Source of the DNA: Nematostella vectensis
Lineage: Eukaryota; Cnidaria; Anthozoa; Actiniaria; Edwardsiidae
Assembly: GCF_932526225.1 (NCBI RefSeq)
Contig: NC_064046.1
Coordinates: forward strand, 6,561,306-6,621,305
Direction: 5' to 3'
DNA: 60,000 bases
In this document: in pieces, positions 42,504-55,158 of the stretch
Position numbering within the stretch: the first letter of the stretch is position 1
How the letters are laid out: each line of letters begins with the position of its first letter
Notes under the pieces: model-generated
The model's input: the letters and a program-made list of their open reading frames with translations, nothing else
Told to the model about the DNA's origin: nothing
Databases searched by the model: none
Translations under genes and position numbers: made by a program

Positions 42504-42557
42504 ATATAGTTTGGCTGGGTTTTACGCTGCACTGAAACCGCCAAGTACTATACCACT
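42504..42557. repeat. Polinton right terminal inverted repeat, outer part
   Basis: Begins atatagtttggctgggtttt and ends ccaagtactataccact, complementary to the left end at 19864-19917. The first five bases (atata) are the BEL target duplication. Confidence 0.85.
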
Positions 42558-42563
42558 AACAAG
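42558..42563. repeat. Polinton target-site duplication, right
   Basis: aacaag, against aataag at 19858-19863. Confidence 0.75.
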
Positions 42564-42577
42564 TATATCTTTTTCAG

Positions 42578-42689
42578 CATTCAAGATTTTGTCAAAAACA
42601 CCAACACGTTTGCGCATGGCGTGGTGGACCGACTGCTGAACGTCCTTACTGAAGGTGCACACGCCAAGCTTATCGCATCCCGCCAGGAG
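42578..42689 (+). CDS. BRD9: Bromodomain gene exon 13
   Basis: Lies only 20 bases beyond the end of the Polinton. Encodes SIQDFVKNTNTFAHGVVDRL and LLNVLTEGAH, matching the family's helical block; phase 2 to phase 0. The acceptor (tatctttttcag) is in host sequence, so the transposon inserted just upstream of the polypyrimidine tract. Confidence 0.9.
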
Positions 42690-42712
42690 GTACTCTCACC
42701 TTTATATGTTAC

Positions 42713-42990
42713 CTTTAAAATCTATCAAAACGCGGTCTGAAAACTTGGCCCCCACCAGAATCTGATTTTTCACTCCATAATAGACCCAAAACAGCAAAGA
42801 AATCAATTTCAGCACGAAAATCGCACGGGATTACACCCCGCACCACACTACAAGGGACACATAAAAAAAAGAAAAATGTATTGTTTTGTAAATACTGTGG
42901 CAAATAAAAACTAGGAATATCATATTATATGGTGTGGTGGATGGGTCATTCCAAAAAAAGTTTTCTCCAGGTTTTTCTCGCATTTTTTTT
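42713..42990 (-). repeat. Dispersed repeat, copy 1
   Basis: Shares with 44628-44832 the blocks aaaaCgCg-tc-aaaa-ttgg, cactccata, cagcaaa and tttcagcacgaaaat, and a tttttttaactttac end. Same orientation as copy 2. Identity unknown. Confidence 0.6.
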
Positions 42991-43314
42991 AACTTTACAA
43001 GATTCCTAAATAGTAATATAGATATAAATAAAATATAATAGAATAAAATGGTATATCCATATAAAAGTAATTTCTTATAATTTATGTTAATTTATGCAGA
43101 TATTCTATTGCTTTAATTACTCGGCCATTTTTGCAGCTAAGTTAATCAAACATCGCTATGTAGATGTCCTACATGTTTATTATGAATTACATTAAAAAAG
43201 TTACCATTGCAATAATGCTTGTCAATATAATTGAAATCTTGGATTTGACAAACATAATTATATCTATCATAGAAGCTTTCGAAAATAATTCTCCTCCCAA
43301 AATTCTTTTCTCCT

Positions 43315-43670
43315 GGTGATGTAGTGGCGAAAATAGTGGGGATGGAAATAAAATGTGACAGAAAGGTTGAACAAAGTGTGTGTTTGGTTAACGGTGGTGA
43401 AAAGATAAAGCAAGGGTGAGAAGGTTGTTATAGTGTGGGAGAAGGGTGTGTAAGTCTATTAGGAGTGTACGCTTGAGAGGAATGAATAAGGGAGATTGTT
43501 GGGGGTGGTTTGATATGAACTGTGGACGTTATAGAGAAGAGATAAGTAGGAGGTGGAGAGGGATTAAGGTGTATAGGTAATGTATAAAGGAGAGTAGTTA
43601 GAGGGTTAGGTGTGTTGTGTCTAGAGTATAATGTTGTTTTTGAAGTTTAGAGTTTGTGAGGAGCTTCATT
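43315..43670. other. Cytosine-poor tract related to 1-1500
   Basis: G/A/T-rich and C-poor on the plus strand, with ggtggtgaaaagataaag (43393-43410) shared with 561-578. Confidence 0.5.
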
Positions 43671-44627
43671 TAGTGAAAATCATTCTCCTGATGCTCGATT
43701 CTCGAGTGACATTGATAAAACTTGGAAGAGAAGGGAACCTTGCCGAAAATATATTTGATACACACATGCACATTTGATGGAACAATAACTGACAAACATT
43801 TTTTTCCAAGGAAGAGAGACTTTTTCAAAGTAATGCCTCTAAGTAGCTATTGCTCGATATCCAACCGTTTCTATTTTCAACTTTTATGGGTTAACAAGAA
43901 AATTATTGAATAGAATTACAATAGATACAAGGACAATACATAAACTTGAAAATAGAGAAGTGACCATAAAAGCTCAGCTAGAAATCGAGTCTACTCATCA
44001 CTGACCTGTAGTGACAAATATTACAACGACAGCACTCGTACCAGATCTTTAAGCTAGTTTATGATAAGCTCATCGGTCAATAGACGACAGACCCTGCACA
44101 TCTGCCTATCGTGATTTTGTTTCAATTTATTAAATAAACACAAAATGTGTGAATTAAATTATTAGTCATCGCCTCTGTGTTACAAATAAGGTTGTTATCG
44201 AAAAAAGCTGTTATTTTTGCTCTAAAGGCAAATGTATACAAAGAATTGTGCAAGGCTATCGGGTGGTGTTCTAATTTTTGCCTCTACGTTGTAGGGAGGG
44301 GTTATGGGGCGAGTGTAAGGGTTTAAGTAAGGCCTTCACAACTTTTAAACCACGTTTTTCATGTTTAGAGAAAACTGTAGTTATTCGTAACAAGAATATG
44401 TCTCCGCTGAACCAGCTCCCTGGCTAAACAGATTGTAATTATCATTTCATCACTTGGAAACCAAAATTGAAAACCAAATTTTTTTTAAACTTGAAATTGT
44501 ATAGCATCGTGAGAGGACAAAAGAATTTGTATTAGGTAGTTTGCTCGATTTAATCTCAAGTTGTCGTGTTATTAGCTCTTATAGCATGCATGAATTAGCA
44601 TAATTACGCCAAATAATGTAAAAAAAA

Positions 44628-44832
44628 AAATTAGAAAACGCGACCAAAAAATTTGGTCCCCACCCGATTCTGATTATTCACTCCATATTGGACCGAAAAC
44701 AGCAAAAATTCGATTTCAGCACGAAAATGGCATGGAGCCACATTTCCGAACCCGCCGTACCGCACTATTGACCAACCCACCACTTCTGAATTTTCTCGGA
44801 TTTTAGAACTTTTTTTTAACTTTACGAGACCC
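44628..44832 (-). repeat. Dispersed repeat, copy 2
   Basis: See copy 1 at 42713-42990. The shared core tttcagcacgaaaat lies at about 44714-44728. Confidence 0.6.
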
Positions 44833-45045
44833 ATAGATAACATCAAAAAGTGCCACTATTTTTATACCATGCCTTTTAACGTCCTATTCCCATTTCCTAT
44901 TTTGCCATGAACTGTATAATCAAGAACACTTTTCGGAATTCCGATTTGATATCCTGTTTTATCACCTAATAGTGAAGTGAAATTATTATTGTGCGTTTTA
45001 GAATTGCTTTAAGAATATCCTAATTGTTTATTATTGTTTTTTTAG

Positions 45046-45105
45046 AAATTAAAAGAAGAAGCGAGAGTGGCTGTGGAAAAAATGCCAGAAGTCCCTAATG
45101 GCAAG
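45046..45105 (+). CDS. BRD9: Bromodomain gene exon 14
   Basis: 60 nt encoding KLKEEARVAVEKMPEVPNGK; phase 0 at both ends, acceptor tttttttag, donor gtgagc. Confidence 0.75.
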
Positions 45106-45899
45106 GTGAGCAAACATGTCATGAGGAATCCTTAGAAACTACTAGAAGCGCTCAAAGAAGGCTAATCATCCCCCCCCCCGACAATACTGAATGACTCAAG
45201 GAACCATTTACATCGGCTAGTTTAAGGAAGTGATTGAGAAACTTTCAATCATTCAAATATCATTAATAAAGTATCAGGTTTCAATCGTTGATGGTTTTAT
45301 AGAAGTTTGCTTGCAAAATGAGCCGCTGTATTTTCAATTGTAAAAAAATAACAAAGGAGTGGCTGCTCGACATTCCGTTAGTACCGAGTAACTCGCGGAA
45401 ATCACAATGTAAAAGACATAATGTGGGAGGTAGATTTGTAGACTCGTGCACATTCCTTATAAAGTTCCATTGGAATGGGGGATTCCATGGCTCCCTCACT
45501 TGATTATGGGGACCACACGCAACGAAGACGGCAAGGAGAATGCAACAAATAAATGCTTTTAGGATTGCCGCTCAAATCTAAACTAGTTTAGATAACATTA
45601 ACTTTTTTATTGTGCCAAAAAAGTTGATAAGACTAGATCCTTATTCCTGCCAAAAGTAAGCAATAAAAATCTGGTTTACAGCACACACGTCCCCTTCCTC
45701 GCTAAACCATAAAGTTTTGAGTTGGCTGTCTAGCTCTTTAAATTTTCTATTGTCCTCTGCCCGTTGCTGTTGTCGTTGCTCCTGTTTAGTTCTCTATTCG
45801 TCTTTAAACCGTATCTAAATTTATCAGAAAGAGTGCATTTCACGCCTGGCTCTGTTCTCTAAAGTTACGCCTGTGCTTGATAGCACTGGTCCGTTTTAG
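45106..45899 (+). other. Intron 14
   Basis: Contains a 61-codon open frame at 45318-45503 (MSRCIFNCKKITKEWLLDIP) with several Cys and basic residues. I recognise no family and do not call it a gene. Confidence 0.4.
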
Positions 45900-45989
45900 G
45901 CGGTGCCCGAGAGTACGGACAAAGTGAATAAAAGTGCGGACGCCAAGAAATCGACCTCAGGCCCTGCTGATAAACAAGAAAACGCTAAG
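45900..45989 (+). CDS. BRD9: Bromodomain gene exon 15
   Basis: 90 nt, phase 0 at both ends, encoding a Lys/Ser/Ala-rich linker (AVPESTDKVNKSADAKKS). As it is low complexity and in-frame, it could be alternatively spliced. The donor gttgga is weak. Confidence 0.65.
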
Positions 45990-46040
45990 GTTGGATGGCT
46001 TTATTTCGCACAAGATCGACTAGATATATTTTACTGCAAA

Positions 46041-47048
46041 TTAACACATTGACCCCTCAACCGGCCTGTACCGGCTTTGGGAAGTACCCACAACCCAAAA
46101 AATTCATAAATTCAAAATAAACACATCAAGATAAAGATACTTAGGCATCAGTCTAAGGGATAAATGGTCTTGCAGATATGCATCCAACCAAGGTGTTGGC
46201 ATCTACTCTTAAGCCAAATAATAGCACAGGTTCTTTGACAAATCTCAAATCAAACAAGGAGAGAAAAGCAGAATCACCCCTCTCAATAAAACGCTCAAAA
46301 TACCACACAAGGGAGAGAGATCAGCAAACACAGCTCAAGACACAAATAGATGCCTTTATTCTGATCCTCCAGGTGCATTTCCTTGGCCTCAAAACACAAT
46401 GTCCACTCCTTGAAGGATTGTACAACCACGAAAATATCTTTACGTATTGCAAAGCATTCTGGGAGATCCAGGGGGAAATTCACGAGGGGAGGGCCAGTCA
46501 ACACTCCTCTCCCTAAAGTCAGATGGTTTTTTAAGTCTTTTCACCCCAAAGCCAAACGAATCAATTCCAGGTCATACAGACCCAGAATAGCAGTGTAAAC
46601 AATTTTGCAATCAATTTGGTTTCAGAAAAGACAGCTTTTAGGAGAGCTGTGGTGATTCATTAGAAAATTATTTTCTCATCCGGGCAAAGCCAAACAAGAA
46701 AAAATCATCATGAATCCACCTTTGCTTGCAAATATCCATAAGCAAAGCACTCAATTATGCCCCAAAAGACTTCATGATGTCCTGAGACACTCCCCTAATA
46801 TGCTCATAGCTGTATTTTTTTATGAAAAATACAAGCAACCATCAACTTGTGTTGGCTTCAGCACAATGACGAGGGATTAAAAGTGGGGACCGCAAAGCAC
46901 TGTTGGAAAGCTTGGATACCGCTGACTAGGTGCAACTGTGTTTGACTTTTGACGGGCTGTATAAAACTCAGAATAGGGGGGGAGGTATCTGTTTTCAGTC
47001 TGTTTTTTGTAAATTCAGCTCCAAAAAAGCCAGGAGTCAATGGGTTAA
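46041..47048. mobile_element. piggyBac-like non-autonomous element (intron 15)
   Basis: Bounded by TTAA at 46041-46044 and 47045-47048. The element ends are cacattgacccct at the left and the complement of cccattgactcct at the right. TTAA target sites plus CC(C)-ATTGAC ends fit piggyBac-type MITEs. The interior has no transposase frame. Confidence 0.5.
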
Positions 47049-47333
47049 AAAGAAGAAGAAAGTAGACGCAAAAGAAAAATATATATTCCATTGATAAGTG
47101 AGGAATATAAGAGAAACACCCACCCGGGGAAAGAGGGGGATGTGTTTGGACTTCGGAGTGGCAACAGGAAAAAAATTTTGTGATGTTAGAGAAACACCCT
47201 CCCTTGATATAGGTGCAGAGCCGTAACGGGCCTCTCTCGGAATACTGGGGGGTGGGAAGGGGCAAAACATAGAGACATTAAGAAGACTGGGATGGGTGAT
47301 AGACAATCACTAACGTTAATTGCTTCTATTTAG

Positions 47334-47424
47334 GGGGCCTCACAACCCACCTCTCCCATCGATGTCAATTCGCTTCTAAGCCTTTCAGACCTTGGAATTG
47401 ATATGTCGTTTCTGGCCGACAAAG
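47334..47424 (+). CDS. BRD9: Bromodomain gene exon 16
   Basis: Encodes TSPIDVNSLLSLSDLGIDMS; phase 0 to phase 1, donor gtaatg. It is followed by the 7.7 kb intron filled by the second minisatellite. Confidence 0.8.
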
Positions 47425-47515
47425 GTAATGTCACCCTTTTCAATCTAAGGAATCATTAGTTCCCAACAATACAGTTTTGATTTGTAACGGCTTGAGCGAG
47501 GCACAAAGGACGCCA

Positions 47516-50500
47516 ATCATGATACGCCAAGAAAGCCAATCATACAACCATACCATGATATGCCAAGAAAGCCAATCATACCAATGTACGCCAAGAAAGC
47601 CAATAATACCATCATATGCCAAGAAAGCCAATCATACCACCATACCACAATACGCCAAGAAAGGAAATCATACCACCATACCATCATACGCCAAGAAAGC
47701 CAATCATACCACCATACCATGATAAGCCAAGAAAGCCAATCATACCATCATACGCCAAGAAAGGCAATCATACCACCATACCATGATACGCCAAGAAAGC
47801 CAATCATACCACCATACCATGATACGCCAAGAAAGCCAATCATACCACCATACCATGATACGCCAAGAAAGCCAATCATACCACCATACCATGATAAGCC
47901 AAGAAAGCCAATCATACCACCATACCATCATACGCCAAGAAAGGCAATCATACAACCTTACCATGATACGCCAAGAAAGCCAATCATACCACCATACGCC
48001 AAGAAAGCTAATCAAACCACCATACCATGATACGCCAAGAAAGCCAATCATACCACTATACCACCATACGCCAAGAAAGGCAATCATACAACCATACCAT
48101 GATACGCCAAGAAAGACAATCATACCACCATACCATAATACGCCAAGAAAGCTAATCATACCACCATACCATCATACGCCAAGAAAGCTAATCATACCAT
48201 GATATGCCAAGAAAGAATATCATACCACCATACCATGATACGCCAAGAAAGCCAATCATACCATCATACGCCAAGAAAGCTAATCATACCACAATACGCC
48301 AAGAAAGCTAATCATACCATCATACCACAATACGCCAAGAAAGCCAATCATACCAAGCCAATCATACCACCATACTATCATACGCCAAGAAAGCCAATCA
48401 TACCACCATACCATCATACGCCAAGAAAGCCAACCATACCACCATACCATCAGACGCCAAGAAAGGAAATCATACCACCATACCATCATACGCCAAGAAA
48501 GGCAATCATTCCAGCATACCATCATACGCGAAGAAAGGAAATTATACCACCATACCATCATACGCCAAGAAAGCCAATCATACCACCATACCATGATAAG
48601 CCAAGAAAGCCAATCATACAACCATACCATGATACGCCAAGAAAGCCAATCATACCATCATACGCCAAGAAAGCCAATCATACCATTATACGCCAAGAAA
48701 GCTAATCATACCACCATACGCCAAGAAAGCCAATCATACCACCATACCATCATACGCCAAGAAAGCTAATCATACCACCATACCATCATACGCCAAGAAA
48801 GGCAATCATATCACCATACCATCATACGCCAAGAAAGCCAATCATACAACCATACCATCATACGCCAAGAAAGCTAATCATACCACCATACGCCAAAAAA
48901 GCCAATCATACCGTCATACGCCAAGAAAGGCAATCATACCACCATACCATCATATGCCAAGAAAGCCAATCATACAACCATACCATCATACGCCAAGAAA
49001 GCTAATCATACCACCTTACGCCAAGAAAGCCAATCATACAACCATACCATCATACGCCAAGAAAGGCAATCATACCATCATACGCCAAGAAAGGCAATCA
49101 TACCACCATACCATCATACGCCAAGAAAGGAAATCATACCACCATATCATCATACGCCAAGAAAGACAATCATACCACCATACCATCATACGCAAAGAAA
49201 GGAAATCATACCACCATACCATCATACGCCAAGAAAGCCAATCCTACCACAATACCATGATAAGCCAAGAAAGCCAACCATACAACCATACCATGATACG
49301 CCAAGAAAGCCAATCATACCATCATACGCTAAGAAAGCCAATCATACCATTATACGCCAAGAAAGCTAATCATACCACCATACGCCAAGAAAGCCAATCA
49401 TACCACCATACGCCAAGAAAGCCAATCATACAACCATACCATCATACGCCAAGAAAGCTAATCATACCACCATACCATCATACGCCAAGAAAGCCAATCA
49501 TACAACCATACCATCATACGCCAAGAAAGCTTATCATACCACCATACGCCAAAAAAGCCAATCATACCGTCATACGCCAAGAAAGGCAATCATACCACCA
49601 TACCATCATACGCCACGAAAGCCAATCATACAACTATACCATCATACGCCAAGAAAGCTAATCATACCAACATACGCCAAGAAAGCCAATCATACAACCA
49701 TACCATCATACGCCAAGAAAGGCAATCATACCACCATACCATCATACGCCAAGATAGGAAATCATACCACCATACCATCATACGCCAAGAAAGGCAATCA
49801 TACCACCATACCATCATACGCGAAGAAAGGAAATCATACCACCATACCATCATACGCTAAGAAAGGCAATCATACACCCATACCATGATACGCCAAGAAA
49901 GCCACTCATACCATCATACGCCAAGAAAGCTAATCGTACCACAATACGCCAAGAAAGCTAATCATACCACCATACCACAATACGCCAAGAAAGCTAATCA
50001 TACCATCATAGGCCAAGAAAGTCAATCATACCACCATACCATCATACGCCAAGAAAGCCAATCATACCACCATACCATCATACGCCAAGAAAGGCAATCA
50101 TACCACCATACCATCATACGCCAAGAAAGGCAATCATACCACCATACCATCATACGTCAAGAAAGGAAATCATACCACCATACCATCATACTCCAAGAAA
50201 GGCAATCATACCACCATACCATCATACGCGAAGAAAGGAAATCATACCACCATACCATCATACGCCAAGAAAGCCAATCAAACCACCATACCATGATACG
50301 CCAAGAAAGCCAATCATACCACCATACGCTAAGAAAGCTAATCATACCACCATACCATGATACGCCAAGAAAGCCAATCATACCATCATACGCCAAGAAA
50401 GCCAATCATACCATTATACCCCAAGAAAGCCAATCATACCACCATACGCCAAGATAGCCAATCATACAACCATACCACCATACGCCAAGAAAGCTAATCA

Positions 50501-53500
50501 TACCACCATACCATCATACGCCAAGAAATGCAATCATACCACCATACCATCATACGCCAAGAAAGCCAATCATACAACCATACCATCATACGCCAAGAAA
50601 GGCAATCATCCCACCATACCATCATAAGCCAAGAAAGCTAATCATACCACCATACGCCAAAAAAGCCAATCATACCGTCATACGCCAAGAAAGCCAATCA
50701 TACCACCATACCACCATACGACAAGAAATCCAATCATACCACCATACCACCATACGCCAAGAAAGCTAATCATACCACCATACTCCAAAAAAGCCAATCA
50801 TACTGCCATACGCCAAGAAAGCCAATCATACCATGATATGCCAAGAAAGCCAATCATACCACCATACCATCATACGCCAAGAAAGCTAATCATACCACCA
50901 TACCATGATACTCCAAGAAAGCCAATCATACCACCATACCACCATACGCCAAGAAAGCCAATCATACCACCATACCACCATACGCGAAGAAAGGCAATCA
51001 TACCACCATACCATCATACGCCAAGAAAGCCAATCATACCATTATACGCCAAGAAAGCTAATCATACCACCATACGCCAAGAAAGCCAATCATACCACCA
51101 TACGCCAAGAAAGCCAATCATACAACCATACCATCATACGCCAAGAAAGCTAATCATACCACCATACCATCATACCCCAAGAAAGCCAATCATACAACCA
51201 TACCATCATATGCCAAGAAAGCTTATCATACCACCATACGCCAAAAAAGCCAATCATACCGTCATACGCCAAGAAAGGCAATCATACCACCATACCATCA
51301 TACGCCACGAAAGCCAATCATACAACCATACCATCATACGCCAAGAAAGCTAATCATACCACCATACGCCAAGAAAGCCAATCATACAACCATACCATCA
51401 TACGCCAAGAAAGGCAATCATACCACCATACCATCATACGCCAAGATAGGAAATCATACCACCATACCATCATACGCCAAGAAAGGCAATCATACCACCA
51501 TACCATCATACGCGAAGAAAGGAAATCATACCACCATACCATCATACGCTAAGAAAGGCAATCATACACCCATACCATGATACGCCAAGAAAGCCACTCA
51601 TACCATCATACGCCAAGAAAGCTAATCGTACCACAATATGCCAAGAAAGCTAATCATACCACCATACCACAATACGCCAAGAAAGCTAATCATACCATCA
51701 TAGGCCAAGAAAGTCAATCATACCACCATACCATCATACGCCAAGAAAGCCAATCATACCACCATACCATCATACGCCAAGAAAGCCAATCATACCACCA
51801 TACCATCATACGCCAAGAAAAGCAATCATACCACCATACCATCATACGTCAAGAAAGGAAATCATACCACCATACGCTAAGAAAGCTAATCATACCACCA
51901 TACCATGATACGCCAAGAAAGCCAATCATACCATCATACGCCAAGAAAGCCAATCATACCATTATACCCCAAGAAAGCCAATCATACCACCATACGCCAA
52001 GATAGCCAATCATACAACCATACCATCATACGCCAAGAAAGCTAATCATACCACCATACCATCATACGCCAAAAAATGCAATCATACCACCATACCATCA
52101 TACGCCAAGAAAGCCAATCATACAACCATACCATCATACGCCAAGAAAGCTAATCATACCACCATACCATCACGCCAAGAAAGGCAATCATCCCACCATA
52201 CCATCATAAGCCAAGAAAGCTAATCATACCATCATACTCCAAGAAAGGCAATCATACCACCATACCATCATACGCGAAGAAAGGAAATCATACCACCATA
52301 CCATCATACGCCAAGAAAGCCAATCATACCACCATACCATGATAAGCCAAGAAAGCCAATCAAACCACCATACCATGATACGCCAAGAAAGGCAATCATA
52401 CCACCATACCATGATACGCCAAGAAAGCCAATCATACCACCATACGCTAAGAAAGCTAATCATACCACCATACCATGATACGCCAAGAAAGCCAATCATA
52501 CCATCATACGCCAAGAAAGCCAATCATACCATTATACCCCAAGAAAGCCAATCATACCACCATACGCCAAGATAGCCAGTCATACAACCATACCATCATA
52601 CGCCAAGAAAGCTAATCATACCACCATACCATCATACGCCAAGAAATGCAATCATACCACCATACCATCATACGCCAAGAAAGCCAATCATACAACCATA
52701 CCATCATACGCCAAGAAAGCTAATCATACCACCATACCATCACGCCAAGAAAGGCAATCATCCCACCATACCATCATAAGCCAAGAAAGCTAATCATACC
52801 ACCATACGCCAAAAAAGCCAATCATACCGTCATACGCCAAGAAAGCCAATCATACCACCATACCACCATACACCAAGAAAGCTAATCATACCACTATACA
52901 ATGATACGCCAAGAAAGCCAATCATACCACCATACCACCATACGACAAGAAATCCAATCATACCACCATACCACCATACGCCAAAAAAGCCAATCATACT
53001 GCCATACGCCAAGAAAGCCAATCATACCATGATATGCCAAGAAAGCCAATCATACCACCATACCATCATACGCCAAGAAAGCTAATCATACCACCATACC
53101 ATGATACTCCAAGAAAGCCAATCATACCACCATACCACCATACGCCAAGAAAGCCAATCATACCACCATACCACCATACGCGAAGAAAGGCAATCATACC
53201 ACCATACCATCATACGCCAAGAAAGCCAATCATACAACCATACCATCATACGCCAAGAAAGGCAATCTTACCACAATACCATCATACGCCAAGAAAGTCA
53301 ATCATACAACCATACCATCATACGCCAACAAAGGCAATCATACCACCATACCATCATACGCCAAGAAAGCCAATCATACCATCATACCATCATACGTCAA
53401 GAAAGGAAATCATACCACCATACCATCATACTCCAAGAAAGGCAATCATACCACCATACCATCATACGCGAAGAAAGGAAATCATACCACCATACCATCA

Positions 53501-54912
53501 TACGCCAAGAAAGCCAATCATACCACCATACCATGATAAGCCAAGAAAGCCAATCAAACCACCATACCATGATACGCCAAGAAAGGCAATCATACCACCA
53601 TACCATGATACGCGAAGAAAGGAAATCATACCACCATACCATCATACGCCAAGAAAGCCAATCATACCACCATACCATGATAAGCCAAGAAAGCCAATCA
53701 AACCACCATACCATGATACGCCAAGAAAGGCAATCATACCACCATACCATGATACGCCAAGAAAGCCAATCATACCACCATACGCTAAGAAAGCTAATCA
53801 TACCACCATACCATGATACGCCAAGAAAGCCAATCATACCATCATACGCCAAGTAAGCCAATCATACCATTATACCCCAAGAAAGCCAATCATACCACCA
53901 TACGCCAAGATAGCCAATCATACAACCATACCATCATACGCCAAGAAAGCTAATCATACCACCATACCATCATACGCCAAGAAATGCAATCATACCACCA
54001 TACCATCATACGCCAAGAAAGCTAATCATACCACCATACCATCACGCCAAGAAAGGCAATCATCCCACCATACCATCATAAGCCAAGAAAGCTAATCATA
54101 CCACCATACGCCAAAAAAGCCAATCATACCGTCATACGCCAAGAAAGCCAATCATACCACCATACCACCATACACCAAGAAAGCTAATCATACCACTATA
54201 CAATGATACGCCAAGAAAGCCAATCATACCACCATACCACCATACGACAAGAAATCCAATCATACCACCATACCACCATACGCCAAGAAAGCTAATCATA
54301 CCACCATACTCCAAAAAAGCCAATCATACTGCCATACGCCAAGAAAGCCAATCATACCATGATATGCCAAGAAAGCCAATCATACCACCATACCATCATA
54401 CGCCAAGAAAGCTAATCATACCACCATACCATGATACTCCAAGAAAGCCAATCATACCACCATACCACCATACGCCAAGAAAGCCAATCATACCACCATA
54501 CCACCATACGCGAAGAAAGGCAATCATACCACCATACCATCATACGCCAAGAAAGCCAATCATACAACCATACCATCATACGCCAAGAAAGGCAATCTTA
54601 CCACAATACCATCATACGCCAAGAAAGCCAATCATACAACCATACCATCATACGCCAACAAAGGCAATCATACCACCATACCATCATACGCCAAGAAAGC
54701 CAATCATACCATCATACCACCATACGACATGAAAGCCAATCATACCATTATACGCCAAGAAAGCCAATCATACCACCATACCACCATACGCCAAGAAAGC
54801 CAATCATACCATCATACGCCAAGAAAGCCAATCATACCACCATACCATCATACGCCAAGAAAGCTAATCATACCACCATACCATGATACTCCAAGAAAGC
54901 CAATCATATCAC
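47516..54912. repeat. 7.4 kb minisatellite, 36/28-bp units (intron 16)
   Basis: Units are gccaagaaagccaatcatac plus caccataccatcatac (36 bp), or shorter forms missing eight bases (28 bp), with common g/c variants (aaaggcaatc, aaagctaatc). The plus strand is C/A-rich and G-poor. Long ORFs in several frames on both strands encode a periodic peptide and are treated as repeat artefacts. Higher-order copies are visible: 49660-49990 recurs 1692 bp downstream at 51352-51680, and 53034-53390 recurs 1330 bp downstream at 54364-54720. Confidence 0.92.
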
Positions 54913-55118
54913 CATGTTATGCTCCCGCACAATACACTCATTTAGAGTCACTTAAATGAAACTTTTTCCATTGGCCAATTCAAGCAATCAACTGACTCAG
55001 ATAATTTAAACCAAATATAGTCAAGAAAGTATTAGATAATAATTGCAAATATACTATTGAATAACGTTCTCCTCGCCATTGTGGAACTCATAAACATATT
55101 AAATCTTGTCTTTTACAG

Positions 55119-55158
55119 ATTCGTCCACAAAATTTTACTCCCAAGCATCTACTGCAAG
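55119..55158 (+). CDS. BRD9: Bromodomain gene exon 17 (40 nt)
   Basis: Acceptor tcttttacag and donor gtgaac. Encodes DSSTKFYSQASTA; phase 1 to phase 2, as required to link exons 16 and 18. Confidence 0.7.

Larger units (their letters stand above)
19864..42557. mobile_element. Polinton/Maverick DNA transposon with nested BEL element
   Basis: Outer ends agtagtatagtacttgg (left) and the complement of agtggtatagtacttgg (right) begin long inverted terminal repeats, flanked by a 6-bp near-identical target duplication. Without the nested 7.46 kb retrotransposon the element is about 15.2 kb, normal for the group. It carries the Polinton gene set: protein-primed DNA polymerase B, retrovirus-like integrase, packaging ATPase, double and single jelly-roll capsid proteins and several accessory proteins. 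I did not find the adenovirus-type cysteine protease normally present. Most genes are broken, so this is a dead copy. It sits in antisense and sense mixtures inside intron 12 of the bromodomain gene. Confidence 0.92.
42690..45045 (+). other. Intron 13
   Basis: AT-rich. Holds two copies of one dispersed repeat (42713-42990 and 44628-44832) and a cytosine-poor tract at 43315-43670. No gene recognised. Confidence 0.5.

Noticed and set aside
19864-42557. Integrated exogenous adenovirus-like virus
   Set aside because: Terminal repeats with 6-bp target duplications, an integrase with chromodomain and the typical gene set identify a Polinton/Maverick transposon.
47516-54912. CRISPR-like array
   Set aside because: Repeats are directly adjacent 28/36-bp units with no unique spacers, in an intron of an animal gene.
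47560-54959. Many ORFs of 60-260 codons on both strands with PRKPIIPPYHHT or WWYDWLSWRMMV periodicity
   Set aside because: Products of the intron 16 minisatellite. The same DNA is open on both strands and in several frames.
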